From Bacillus_P idriensis_A (lineage in GTDB: Bacteria > Bacillota > Bacilli > Bacillales > Bacillaceae), in NCBI RefSeq assembly GCF_050483325.1, contig NZ_JBCMYF010000024.1, positions 86,589 to 150,588 on the forward strand: a stretch of 64,000 bases of DNA, read 5' to 3'. Positions 17,798 to 25,432 of this stretch are shown here, one piece after another. The notes beneath the pieces are model-generated. The model made no database searches and had not been told where the DNA came from. It was given only the letters and a program-made list of their open reading frames with translations. How positions within the stretch are numbered: the stretch's first letter is position 1; each line of letters starts with the position of its first letter. Both the position numbers and the translations under genes were made by a program.

Positions 17798-18550
17798 TTA
17801 AAAGGTAATTGTTCCCCCATCTACAAGCAGCGTGGCTGCTGTCACATAAGAAGCATCATCACTTGCCAGAAACAAGACGGCCTTTGCGATTTCCTCAGGC
17901 TGTCCAATTCGTGCAAGAGCATTCGATTTTGTATAGATTTCCCATCTTCTTTCATCATTGCGCCACTCATCGATGATAGAAGTATCGATCACTCCAGGAG
18001 CAATCGCATTTACACGGATATTTTCTTTGCCATAATCAAGAGCGGCATTCTTTGTCAGAGCAATTACACCTGCTTTTGATGCATTATATGGAGCCATCCG
18101 CTTTTTCCCTTTCATTCCGAGGACGCTTGACGTATTGATAATTGAACCTCCGCCTCTTTGCCGCATGTATGGGACGGCATGTTTGATTCCCAAGAAAACA
18201 CCTTTTAAATTGATGTCAACGACCCGGTCCCATTCCTCTGTTTCCATATCGCCGATTTTCACGCTCTGATTAGACACACCGGCATTGTTAAAGAGAATAT
18301 CAAGTCCGCCATATTCCACTTCAGCCGTTTTCAGCAATGCCTGAACATCATCAGAGTCTGTCACATCCGTTTTAACAAAAAGGCATGTCAAGTTTTTCTC
18401 CCTGATTTCATGAGCCGTTATTTCTCCTGCTTCGCAGTTGGAATCGCCGATTACTACCTTTGCTCCCTGTTCTGCAAACAGCATGGCTGTTGCTTTGCCA
18501 ATGCCGCCCGCTCCCCCAGTTACAACCGCAACTTTTCCGGCAAGTCTCAT
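17798..18550 (-). CDS. Short-chain dehydrogenase/reductase (SDR)
   Basis: Classical SDR of 250 residues: TGGAGGIGKATA cofactor loop, NNAGVSNQ, serine in NTSSVLGM, YNASKAGVIALTKNAALDYG (Y-x3-K) and the C-terminal LLVDGGTITF. The ATG at 18550 overlaps the thiolase stop by one base, so the two are coupled. The likely role is oxidation of a secondary alcohol or a 3-hydroxyacyl intermediate in the same pathway; the exact substrate cannot be read. Confidence 0.88.
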   Translation of the reverse strand: MRLAGKVAVVTGGAGGIGKATAMLFAEQGAKVVIGDSNCEAGEITAHEIREKNLTCLFVKTDVTDSDDVQALLKTAEVEYGGLDILFNNAGVSNQSVKIGDMETEEWDRVVDINLKGVFLGIKHAVPYMRQRGGGSIINTSSVLGMKGKKRMAPYNASKAGVIALTKNAALDYGKENIRVNAIAPGVIDTSIIDEWRNDERRWEIYTKSNALARIGQPEEIAKAVLFLASDDASYVTAATLLVDGGTITF

Positions 18551-19725
18551 CAATCAATCTCTCTTTCTATAATCGTCGCAATTCCCTGGCCGCCTCCAAT
18601 ACACGCCGTGATCAAGGCATATCGTCCGCCTGAGCGCTTCAGCTCATAGATTGCCTTAGTCATCAAAATGGCTCCAGTTGCTCCAAGCGGGTGGCCGTGG
18701 GCAATTGCACCCCCGTTTACATTCAGCTTGCTGTGATCAAAATTCAGTTCCCGGTCGCAAGCCAGGACTTGTGCGGCAAATGCTTCATTCAGCTCAACGA
18801 TGTCCATGTCGCCGAGTGTTAACTTTGCTCTTTCAAGCACTTTTATTACTGCTGGAACAGGACCGATTCCCATAATATTCGGATCGACACCTGCAACAGC
18901 ATACTGTTTTACTGTGCAAAGCGGCGTCAAGCCAAGTTCCGAAGCTTTTTCACGTGACATGACCACAACTGCCGATGCAGCATCATTCAGCCCGGAACTG
19001 CTTCCTGCGGTTACTGTTCCTCCTTCTTTAAAAGCAGGACCCAATGCTTTTAAACCTTCGAGCGTTGTATTTGGACGGGGATGTTCATCCGCATTGAACA
19101 AGAAAGGGTCTCCTTTTCGCTGACGTATTTCTACAGGAACAATCTGCTCGTCAAATCTTCCTTCTGATACAGCAGCTGCCATTCTCTGCTGGCTGCGGAG
19201 AGCATATTCATCTTGTTCCGCGCGGCTGATCTCATATTTGGAAACCAGATTCTCAGCTGTAATTCCCATAGGAGGATTGCCGATTTCTTTTGGCGACAGC
19301 ACAGCTGACTTAAATCTCGGCGGTGCCGGACTGAATGGTTTTTTCGGTTTCTCCATTAAATAAGGAGCAAGAGACATGCTTTCTGTGCCGCCTGCAATAT
19401 AAACGTCTCCGTCGCCCGCTTTAATCGCCTGCGCTGCAAGATTGACAGCATTGATGCCTGATCCGCATTGACGGTCCACAGTAAGGCCAGGTATATCAAG
19501 AGAAAGACCGGTAGACAGGGCTGTTAACCTCGCAATATTTCCGCCGCCTGAGAGGACATTACCAAAAATGACATCATCAATCATATCTGCAGATACATTT
19601 GCTCTGTTCATTGCTTCTTTTATTACAATGGCTCCAAATTCACTCGCTTCCATTGATGAAAGTGCTCCGCCTTGTCTTCCAATTGGAGTTCTGACAGCAG
19701 CCACGATGACTGGATCACGGTTCAT
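18550..19725 (-). CDS. Acetyl-CoA acyltransferase (thiolase)
   Basis: A 391-residue thiolase of the degradative type: catalytic cysteine in TVDRQCGSGINAVNLAAQAI (about residue 88), GGTESMSLAPY, the ELNEAFAAQ motif, NVNGGAIAHGHPLGATGA with the general-base histidine, and CIGGGQGIA with the second cysteine. It cleaves 3-oxoacyl-CoA to acetyl-CoA (or propionyl-CoA) and a shortened acyl-CoA, the final beta-oxidation step, and links the two operons functionally. Confidence 0.93.
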   Translation of the reverse strand: MNRDPVIVAAVRTPIGRQGGALSSMEASEFGAIVIKEAMNRANVSADMIDDVIFGNVLSGGGNIARLTALSTGLSLDIPGLTVDRQCGSGINAVNLAAQAIKAGDGDVYIAGGTESMSLAPYLMEKPKKPFSPAPPRFKSAVLSPKEIGNPPMGITAENLVSKYEISRAEQDEYALRSQQRMAAAVSEGRFDEQIVPVEIRQRKGDPFLFNADEHPRPNTTLEGLKALGPAFKEGGTVTAGSSSGLNDAASAVVVMSREKASELGLTPLCTVKQYAVAGVDPNIMGIGPVPAVIKVLERAKLTLGDMDIVELNEAFAAQVLACDRELNFDHSKLNVNGGAIAHGHPLGATGAILMTKAIYELKRSGGRYALITACIGGGQGIATIIEREID

Positions 19726-19741
19726 TTAACATTCCCCTTCC

Positions 19742-20518
19742 TTACATGGCATGTGTTCCGCCGTCTACGACGAGAACATCACCTGTGATAAAATCAGAAG
19801 CCCTTGCCGCCAAAAACAGGGCAGCGCCTTTTAAATCCTGATCCGTTCCAAAACGTTTAAGAGGAGTGATATTCAGGAAATGATCTTTCCCGTTTTCAAT
19901 GATCACCTGTGACATTTTAGTAGGGAAGAATCCTGGTGCAATAGCATTTACATTAATATTGTACTGTCCCCATTTCACGGCAAGATCTTTCGTAAAAGTA
20001 ATGACAGCACCCTTACTTGTATTGTAGGCAATCGTATCCATATAACGCGGGTCTGTTCCGCCAAGCCCTGCTACAGAAGCGATATTAATGATTTTCCCGC
20101 TCTTTTGTTTCATCATATGTTTGCCTGCTTCCTGTGACATGAGGAAGGTTCCGGTCACATTCACATTCATAACCTTATTCCAGGCTTCAAGCGGCATATC
20201 CTGAACAGGAGCGCCCCATGTTGCCCCGCTGTTGTTTACTAAAATATCAATTTTCCCAAACTCTTCAAGTGCCGTTTTTACAGCATTTTTCACATCTTCG
20301 CTATTTGTCACATCACAAGATAATGCGATGGCTTTTACTCCATATTCGCTCCTTAATCGCGAGGCTACATCTTCACATGCCGCTGCTTTTCTCGAACAGA
20401 GGACAAGTGATGCACCCGCCTGTGCAAATCCTTCTGCCATCTGCTCGCCGAGCCCGCGTCCTCCGCCGGTGATAATGGCCACTTTGTCTGTCAGATCAAA
20501 CATTTCTTTAATGTGCAT
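19742..20518 (-). CDS. Short-chain dehydrogenase/reductase (SDR)
   Basis: A 258-residue SDR with TGGGRGLGEQMA, NNSGATWGAPV, serine in NIASVAGLGG, YNTSKGAVITFTKDLAVKWG and VLVVDGGTHAM at the C-terminus. AGGAGGGG precedes the ATG. It is the second gene after the ACAD10/11-like dehydrogenase. Comparable SDR-ACAD pairs occur in branched or hydroxylated fatty-acid degradation clusters, but I cannot name the substrate. Confidence 0.88.
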   Translation of the reverse strand: MHIKEMFDLTDKVAIITGGGRGLGEQMAEGFAQAGASLVLCSRKAAACEDVASRLRSEYGVKAIALSCDVTNSEDVKNAVKTALEEFGKIDILVNNSGATWGAPVQDMPLEAWNKVMNVNVTGTFLMSQEAGKHMMKQKSGKIINIASVAGLGGTDPRYMDTIAYNTSKGAVITFTKDLAVKWGQYNINVNAIAPGFFPTKMSQVIIENGKDHFLNITPLKRFGTDQDLKGAALFLAARASDFITGDVLVVDGGTHAM

Positions 20519-20529
20519 GCTGCCCCTCC

Positions 20530-21756
20530 TTATACTGTCTGAAGATTTACGTCGTATTTTTTCAGCTCAAGCCTTGCAAGCTGTGCGCGATGCACTTCAT
20601 CCGGACCATCAGCAATTCTAAGTGTTCTGGCACTTGCCCACTGAGCGGCAAGCGGTGTGTCCTCGCTGACTCCAGCCGCACCAAATGCCTGAATAGCCCG
20701 GTCAATTACTTTCAGAGCCATATTCGGCGCAATGACTTTAATCATCGCGATTTCCGTTTTAGCTGCTTTATTCCCGACAGTATCCATCATATAAGCCGCT
20801 TTTAATGTAAGTAAGCGCGCCTGCTCAATTTCAATGCGTGAGTCGGCAATCCATTCTCTGATGACACCCTGGCTTGAAATCGGTTTGCCAAACGCCTCTC
20901 TCGTTTGAACACGCTTACATAATTCTTCAAGTGCACGTTCTGCTGCCCCGATCAATCTCATACAGTGATGAATTCTTCCCGGTCCAAGGCGGCCCTGTGC
21001 AATTTCGAAACCTCTTCCTTCCCCAAGCAGCATATTTGAAACAGGCACCCTTACATTAGTAAAAGTGATTTCAGCATGGCCGTGCGGAGCGTGATCATAG
21101 CCAAAAACAGGCAGCACTCTTTCAATCTTGACCCCTTCAGCATCAAGAGGAACTAAAATCATCGACTGCTGTTCATACTTTGATGCGTTAAAATCGGATT
21201 TCCCCATCACAATAGCAATCTTGCAGCGCGGGTCTCCCGCTCCTGAAGACCACCATTTTCTTCCGTTAATAACATACTCATCCCCATCACGTATAATGCT
21301 TGCTCCGATATTCGTTGCATCGGCTGAGGCGACATCCGGTTCAGTCATTGAAAAACATGATCGGATTTCTCCCGCAAGAAGCGGCTTCAGCCATTTGTCT
21401 TTTTGTTCATCTGTGCCGTAGCGGACTAGGACCTCCATGTTTCCCGTATCAGGTGCTGCACAGTTAAACACTTCTGGTGCCAGCAATGAGCGGCCCATAA
21501 TCTCACAAAGCGGCGCATATTCCAAATTTGTCAGGCCTGCACCGTATTCGCTTTGTGGCAAAAATAAATTCCATAATCCTTTTTCCCTTGCTTTCATTTT
21601 CAGCTCTTCCATAATAGATGGAATTTCAGACCATCTGGATTCCTGCGCATTTAATTGTTCTTCATACTTCTTTTCATTCGGATAAACGAATTCTTCCATA
21701 AAAGCTGTCACTTGTTTTTGTAAGTCAATCACCTTATTAGAGTAAGTAAAGTTCAA
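20530..21756 (-). CDS. Acyl-CoA dehydrogenase, ACAD10/ACAD11 type
   Basis: About 408 residues, starting at a TTG behind AAAGGGTG; the frame is open further upstream but the operator and promoter lie there. Features specific to the ACAD10/11 branch are SGAGDPRCK (171-179), LPVFGYDHAPHGHAE, GEGRGFEIAQGRLGPGRIHHCMR (245-267) and ADGPDEVH (382-389), where ordinary ACADs have YEGT with the catalytic glutamate. ACAD10/11 and LvaC act on 4-phosphoacyl-CoA made by a partner kinase, eliminating phosphate to an enoyl-CoA. The kinase homologue lies at 12228-13283. First gene of its operon. Confidence 0.88.
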   Translation of the reverse strand: MNFTYSNKVIDLQKQVTAFMEEFVYPNEKKYEEQLNAQESRWSEIPSIMEELKMKAREKGLWNLFLPQSEYGAGLTNLEYAPLCEIMGRSLLAPEVFNCAAPDTGNMEVLVRYGTDEQKDKWLKPLLAGEIRSCFSMTEPDVASADATNIGASIIRDGDEYVINGRKWWSSGAGDPRCKIAIVMGKSDFNASKYEQQSMILVPLDAEGVKIERVLPVFGYDHAPHGHAEITFTNVRVPVSNMLLGEGRGFEIAQGRLGPGRIHHCMRLIGAAERALEELCKRVQTREAFGKPISSQGVIREWIADSRIEIEQARLLTLKAAYMMDTVGNKAAKTEIAMIKVIAPNMALKVIDRAIQAFGAAGVSEDTPLAAQWASARTLRIADGPDEVHRAQLARLELKKYDVNLQTV

Positions 21757-21779
21757 CAAAATCACCCTTTCTTTTAACT

Positions 21780-21795
21780 TACTAACCGGTTGGTA
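21780..21795. promoter_or_regulatory. Putative TetR operator, site 2
   Basis: TACTAACCGGTTGGTA is a 16-bp palindrome with one asymmetric pair, matching site 1 at 15416. It falls about 10 to 25 bases downstream of the predicted transcription start of the acyl-CoA dehydrogenase operon, so bound repressor would block elongation. Confidence 0.72.
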
Positions 21796-21810
21796 TGTAA
21801 ATCTACTTCT

Positions 21811-21840
21811 ATCATAATATGTAACTGCCAAAAAAGACAA
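21811..21840 (-). promoter_or_regulatory. Sigma-A-type promoter of the acyl-CoA dehydrogenase operon
   Basis: TTGTCT (21835-21840) and TATGAT (21811-21816) on the minus strand, 18 bases apart. The TetR palindrome lies just downstream. Confidence 0.6.
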
Positions 21841-21904
21841 CTATTATTCTAAAAATTCTGCCAAATTAAATCTTTTACCGTTTTTTCCTCCTTTGAAAAA
21901 TACC

Positions 21905-21933
21905 TTTTCAATCTAAAAGGAAAGTGATATAAT
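21905..21933 (+). promoter_or_regulatory. Sigma-A-type promoter of speA
   Basis: TTTTCA (21905-21910), 17 bases, then a perfect TATAAT (21928-21933), about 80 bases before the speA start. Confidence 0.6.
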
Positions 21934-22014
21934 TCATTTGTTTTATGTGTAAATATCGAAAATGAAACCATGAAAATAGATACTATTTTTAATTAAAGAA
22001 GGTGGGAAAATAAA

Positions 22015-23487
22015 TTGTCGCAATATGAAACACCCTTATTTACAGGATTAAAAGAGCACGCGAAAAAAGATCCTGTTCAGTTCCATATCCCAGGACATAA
22101 AAAAGGCGCAGGCATCGATCCTGAATTCCGTTCATTTATCGGAGATCCTGCACTTTCAATAGATTTAATCAACATCGGACCCCTTGACGATCTTCATTCT
22201 CCAAAAGGCATGATCAAAAAAGCTCAGGACCTTGCAGCTGAAGCATTTGGAGCAGATTATACGTTTTTCTCCGTGCAGGGAACAAGCGGTGCAATTATGA
22301 CAATGGTGATGGCTGTATGCGGCCCTGGAGACAAAATCCTTGTTCCCCGCAATGTTCATAAATCGGTGATGTCAGCTGTGGTTTTCTCGGGTGCTACACC
22401 AATCTTTATTCACCCTGAAATTGACAAAGAGCTCGGAATTTCACACGGAATCACAACGGACTCTGTTGAACATGCTTTAGAACAGCATCCTGATGCAAAA
22501 GGACTGCTTGTCATCAACCCTACTTATTTCGGCGTCTCTGCTGACTTAAAGAAAATTGTTGAAATTGCCCACTCTTACAATGTGCCTGTTCTTGTTGATG
22601 AGGCGCACGGTGTGCATATTCATTTCCACGAAGACCTGCCGATGTCTGCGATGCAGGCAGGAGCGGATATGGCAGCAACAAGTGTTCACAAACTTGGAGG
22701 CTCAATGACGCAAAGCTCTGTGCTGAATGTGCGCGAAGGATTGGTATCTGTTCAAAGAGTTCAGACCATCCTCAGCATGCTGACGACAACATCCACTTCA
22801 TACCTGCTATTAGCTTCTCTCGATGTTGCCAGAAAACGTCTGGCTACAGAAGGACGCGAATTAGTCGAACGGGCAATCCGTCTTGCAGAAGATACACGCA
22901 AGAAGATTAATGAAATCGATAAAATTGAGTGCATCGGCGAGGAGATTGTCGGAACTAAAGCGGCATTTGATTATGATCCGACGAAGCTGATCATTTCGAT
23001 TAAAGAGCTCGGCTTAAATGGCTATGATGTAGAAAAATGGCTGCGTAAAAACTATAATATTGAAGTTGAAATGTCAGATTTATATAACATCCTCTGCATC
23101 ATTACACCTGGGGATACTGAAAGAGAAACAGGCATTTTGGTTGAAGCACTGCACGCGCTGTCTTCAGAATTCATGAATGCATCGGCAGACTTGGTGAAAC
23201 CGGCCGTCATGCTCCCTGATATTCCTGTTTTAGCCCTTACCCCCCGAGATGCATTTTACGCAGAAACAGAAGTTGTGCCGTTCAGTGAATCAGCAGGACG
23301 GATCATTGCAGAGTTTATCATGGTATATCCGCCGGGAATTCCCATTTTCATCCCTGGAGAAATCATCTCAGAAGAAAATCTTGCTTATGTGCGAAAAAAT
23401 CTGGAGGTAGGACTCCCTGTTCAAGGACCAGAAGATCCTGAACTTAATTACTTGAGAGTGATTAAAGAACATAAAGCAATTAGATAA
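22015..23487 (+). CDS. speA: Arginine decarboxylase SpeA
   Basis: A 490-residue fold-I PLP enzyme of the Orn/Lys/Arg decarboxylase group that makes agmatine, the first step of polyamine synthesis in Bacillus. Visible: HIPGHKKG (24-31), SVQGTSGA, the PLP-contacting DEAHGVH (195-201) and the Schiff-base lysine in SVHKLGG (K226); then the long C-terminal domain with YPPGIPIFIPGE. Sequence agreement with B. subtilis SpeA is high throughout. It starts with TTG (AAGAAGGTGGG upstream), giving MSQYETPL as in B. subtilis MSQHETPL. It is divergent from the island and followed by its own terminator. Confidence 0.95.
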   Translation: MSQYETPLFTGLKEHAKKDPVQFHIPGHKKGAGIDPEFRSFIGDPALSIDLINIGPLDDLHSPKGMIKKAQDLAAEAFGADYTFFSVQGTSGAIMTMVMAVCGPGDKILVPRNVHKSVMSAVVFSGATPIFIHPEIDKELGISHGITTDSVEHALEQHPDAKGLLVINPTYFGVSADLKKIVEIAHSYNVPVLVDEAHGVHIHFHEDLPMSAMQAGADMAATSVHKLGGSMTQSSVLNVREGLVSVQRVQTILSMLTTTSTSYLLLASLDVARKRLATEGRELVERAIRLAEDTRKKINEIDKIECIGEEIVGTKAAFDYDPTKLIISIKELGLNGYDVEKWLRKNYNIEVEMSDLYNILCIITPGDTERETGILVEALHALSSEFMNASADLVKPAVMLPDIPVLALTPRDAFYAETEVVPFSESAGRIIAEFIMVYPPGIPIFIPGEIISEENLAYVRKNLEVGLPVQGPEDPELNYLRVIKEHKAIR

Positions 23488-23488
23488 A

Positions 23489-23522
23489 AAAAAGGCGATT
23501 CATTTATGAATCGTCTTTTTTT
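23489..23522 (+). terminator. speA terminator
   Basis: GGCGATTCAT / ATGAATCGTC stem with an A-run before it and T7 after it, directly behind the speA stop. Confidence 0.9.
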
Positions 23523-23577
23523 ATGCATACTTTGCCTGTGGCGAATCGTATTCAACAGACAACAAAATGAAAGCAAA

Positions 23578-23601
23578 AGCATGCAGGATTTCCTGCATGC
23601 T
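23578..23601 (-). terminator. SR1 terminator
   Basis: A perfect inverted repeat AGCATGCAGGA/TCCTGCATGCT followed on the minus strand by TTTTGCTTTCATTTTG. Confidence 0.85.
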
Positions 23602-23617
23602 CTTATCTATCCTCTAT

Positions 23618-23758
23618 TTAAACCCCTTGAATGACTGTGATTTCTCTTTCGAGTACCTGGCAATCGCAGCTTGTGCACTTCCCATACAAAACACTGACCT
23701 TTTCGTCCTCAAAATGATCGATCGTACCATTGCATGTTTGACATACGATTGTTCCCAT
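23618..23758 (-). CDS. sr1P: GapA-binding peptide SR1P
   Basis: A 46-residue peptide: opens MGTIVCQTCNGTID, then HFEDEKVSVLYGKC and TSCDCQV, followed by a short tail. It matches SR1P (39 residues in B. subtilis) in the GTIVCQ.CN start, the FEDEKV core, LYGKC and the two Cys pairs, which could form a zinc knuckle. An AAAGGGG site is 7 bases before this ATG; an ATG two codons upstream is too close to it. SR1P moonlights with GapA and stimulates RNase J1 in B. subtilis; rnjA is 14 kb away here. The C-terminal extension of about seven residues is unlike the B. subtilis peptide. Confidence 0.85.
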   Translation of the reverse strand: MGTIVCQTCNGTIDHFEDEKVSVLYGKCTSCDCQVLEREITVIQGV

Positions 23759-23800
23759 TTTCATACCCCTTTTTTAAATGGATTAGCGCTTTTTAAATTA

Positions 23801-23816
23801 TTGAAAGCGCTTAATA
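23801..23816. promoter_or_regulatory. Possible cre-like CcpA site at the SR1 start
   Basis: TTGAAAGCGCTTAATA resembles cre (WTGNAANCGNWNNCW) except at its right end. It lies just downstream of the predicted start and also forms one arm of the SR1 5-prime hairpin, so the likeness may be a by-product of the RNA structure. Confidence 0.35.
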
Positions 23817-23828
23817 CTTTGTAATTCT

Positions 23829-23876
23829 ATAATAATATAACACATTTAATCCGTCAAGCCTAAATTGTATAACACA
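23829..23876 (-). promoter_or_regulatory. SR1 promoter with two CcpN operators
   Basis: On the minus strand: TTGACG (-35, 23852-23857), 17 bases, TATTAT (-10, 23829-23834). TGTGTTATACA (23866-23876), upstream of -35, and TGTGTTATATT (23834-23844), in the spacer, both fit the CcpN consensus TRTGHYATAYW exactly. The arrangement (one site upstream, one over the promoter) is like that described for gapB, pckA and sr1 of B. subtilis. Confidence 0.8.
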
Positions 23877-23929
23877 TTTAATCTTTTTCTATTAATATAT
23901 TTACCTTTCATTCTTATTAAAGCATATTA

Positions 23930-23957
23930 AAAAACTGGCTGAAATACGCCAGTTTTT
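23930..23957. terminator. Terminator downstream of the DUF3055 gene
   Basis: AAAAACTGGC-8-GCCAGTTTTT, symmetrical A and T runs, two bases past the stop of the minus-strand gene. It could work in both directions. Confidence 0.85.
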
Positions 23958-23959
23958 CC

Positions 23960-24259
23960 TTATTCATATTGTGTTGTCAAATGGACGGCCGGGATCACAT
24001 CTTTGAAGAATTCAGAGAGTTCGGATGCCTGCTGCAGGGTATCCGTGCGAAATGTTTGCTTGAGGAGTTCGAGGTCTTCAATATCTAATGAGTCAAGGAG
24101 AGCTGCTTTACCTGTTTGGAGACATACGACGAGCGGTTTCCCAAAAAACATGCTTGAGTACACTATGGCCAAATCATACCTCAGATCACTTGAAGCAAAT
24201 CCAACATACCTGACGTTTGCCTGCTCGGTGTCATCATAAAACTTTTCTAAAGCGTTCAT
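23960..24259 (-). CDS. DUF3055 / SAV0927-family small cytosolic protein
   Basis: A 99-residue acidic protein without signal peptide or membrane segment. The pattern MNALEKFYDDTEQANVRYVG, LAIVYSSMFFGKPLV and the ending HLTTQYE is that of the DUF3055 (SAV0927) family, widespread in Bacilli and of unknown function. AAAGGAGG lies 5 bases before the ATG. It is monocistronic with its own terminator. Confidence 0.75.
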   Translation of the reverse strand: MNALEKFYDDTEQANVRYVGFASSDLRYDLAIVYSSMFFGKPLVVCLQTGKAALLDSLDIEDLELLKQTFRTDTLQQASELSEFFKDVIPAVHLTTQYE

Positions 24260-24405
24260 GAAGGCCTCCTTTAATTTTATCTGATTATTCAGACTAATTA
24301 TATCTTAATTTACCACACAGCACAATGCGTTAAACCTTTATCTTGTCAGATTGTTTAAATATTTGTAAAATTTAAGAATATCATTCAGAAAACTTAGGAG
24401 TTGAC

Positions 24406-24807
24406 ATGATGGCCTCTCACGCCTTTATAAAACTAGTCGGCGGATCCATTCAGCAGCACATTACGGTTGATGAAGTAGAAAATCTTTTTCACTACTATAA
24501 GGAGATAACGAACAAAACCGGCCAGCAATTAAATTTTGCATATGAAAGTTCTGCTTTCCCTTATGAATGCAGACAAACGGACGGGTATCTTTCTTTAACA
24601 TCAGATGAAAGAGGATATGCAAAAATGTATGTTGGAATTGGTGAAGCAGGAGATGAGCATCCTTCTTTTCTGCAAATCACCCTCCCCTCTGATTCAAAAT
24701 ACGGGGATAGGAATAAAGCAAATGAGTTTTCCAAGTTTCTTGCAAAAAAATTAAAAGGCGAATTAACCTTATTCAACGGCAGAAAAATGTATTTTTATAA
24801 AAGATGA
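24406..24807 (+). CDS. DUF1885-like hypothetical protein
   Basis: A 133-residue soluble protein (MASHAFIKLVGGSIQQHITVDEV...); two adjacent ATGs are possible, with TAGGAG 5 bases before the first. From the IKLVGGSIQQ opening, the NLFHYYKEITNKTGQQLNFAYE segment and the FPYE motif I think it belongs to DUF1885, a small Bacillus family of unknown function, but I am not certain. Its stop codon lies at the border of the repeat element that follows. Confidence 0.6.
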   Translation: MMASHAFIKLVGGSIQQHITVDEVENLFHYYKEITNKTGQQLNFAYESSAFPYECRQTDGYLSLTSDERGYAKMYVGIGEAGDEHPSFLQITLPSDSKYGDRNKANEFSKFLAKKLKGELTLFNGRKMYFYKR

Positions 24808-25431
24808 GACTGAGACACAACGATATTCTCCTGAATTAAAACCGAACATTGAATCAGGCGAAAACCATTAAAAGAAAGGGCTATTTTAGCATATATTGTT
24901 GTTTTTCAAGATAAAAAATGTCCGTTCCAGGAATTTGACTTCTTCTGGAGAATAGAGGGAATTGGTTGATTCCACTTTTCCGTGCAAAAACTTAAATGGG
25001 GGAATCATAGCGTGAGGTTGATTCCGCTTTTCGTTGCAAAAACCAAAATGGTGGAATCATAGCGTCGGTTGATTCCACTTTTCGTTGCATAAACCAAAAT
25101 GGTGGAATCAATGCATGCAGTTGTTTCCACTTTTCGTTGCAATAACCAAAATGGTGGAATCATCACATCCGGCTGATTCCACTCTTCCGTGCATAAACCA
25201 AAATCGTGGAATCAAAGCATGCGGCTGATTCCACTTTTCGTTGCATAAACCAAAATGGTGGAATCAAAGCATGCGGTTGTTTCCACTTTTCGTTGCATAA
25301 ACCAAAATGGTGGAATCATCACATGCGGCTGATTTCACCAAAGAAAAAATCCGAACTAAAACGAAATTCAAGTTGGAATTTCACATAATAGTTCGGATTT
25401 TCGTTGGCTGAAAACCTTTTGTCCCGGCCTC
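24806..25431. repeat. Terminal-inverted-repeat element A (carries the 52-bp array)
   Basis: A noncoding element between two convergent genes. Its ends are imperfect inverted repeats (GAGACTGAGACA at the left, complement of GAGGCCGGGACA at the right). The left 115 bases and right 90 bases closely match element B at 27920-28190, including CTCCTGAATTAAA, AAAGAAAGGGCTATTTT, ATGTCCGTTCC and a TCCGAACTA...TAGTTCGGA stem near the right end. The middle differs: here it holds eight copies of a 52-bp unit. Its ends coincide with the two gene stops, so it probably works as a bidirectional terminator. Confidence 0.75.
24968..25338. repeat. Tandem 52-bp array 1 with paired 8-bp inverted words
   Basis: Copies begin at 24968, 25020, 25071, 25123, 25175, 25227, 25279 and 25331 (partial). 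Each unit is GATTCCAC, 23 bases, GTGGAATC, 13 bases. The 23-base part (TTTTCGTTGCATAAACCAAA then ATG) is well conserved; the 13-base part varies (for example AAAGCATGCGGTT). One unit is 51 bp. No credible gene runs through it since 52 is not a multiple of three. Confidence 0.9.
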
Positions 25432-25432
25432 T

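Larger units (their letters stand above)
23570..23822 (-). ncRNA. sr1: SR1 dual-function small RNA (riboregulator and SR1P mRNA)
   Basis: A transcript of about 250 bases beside speA, the SR1 region in B. subtilis (between pdhD and speA). It has a strong promoter, a 5-prime hairpin (AGCGCTTT pairing with AAAGCGCT, 23784-23812), the SR1P reading frame and an 11-bp terminator stem with a T-rich tail (23578-23601). In B. subtilis, SR1 represses ahrC mRNA by base pairing and its peptide SR1P binds GapA; it is shut off on sugar by CcpN and less by CcpA. The pairing to ahrC cannot be tested in this window. Confidence 0.82.

Noticed and set aside
24968..25338. CRISPR array
   Set aside because: The regular period of 52 bp and palindromic words could suggest one, but the filler between the words is itself repeated, spacers are not unique and no cas gene is in the window.
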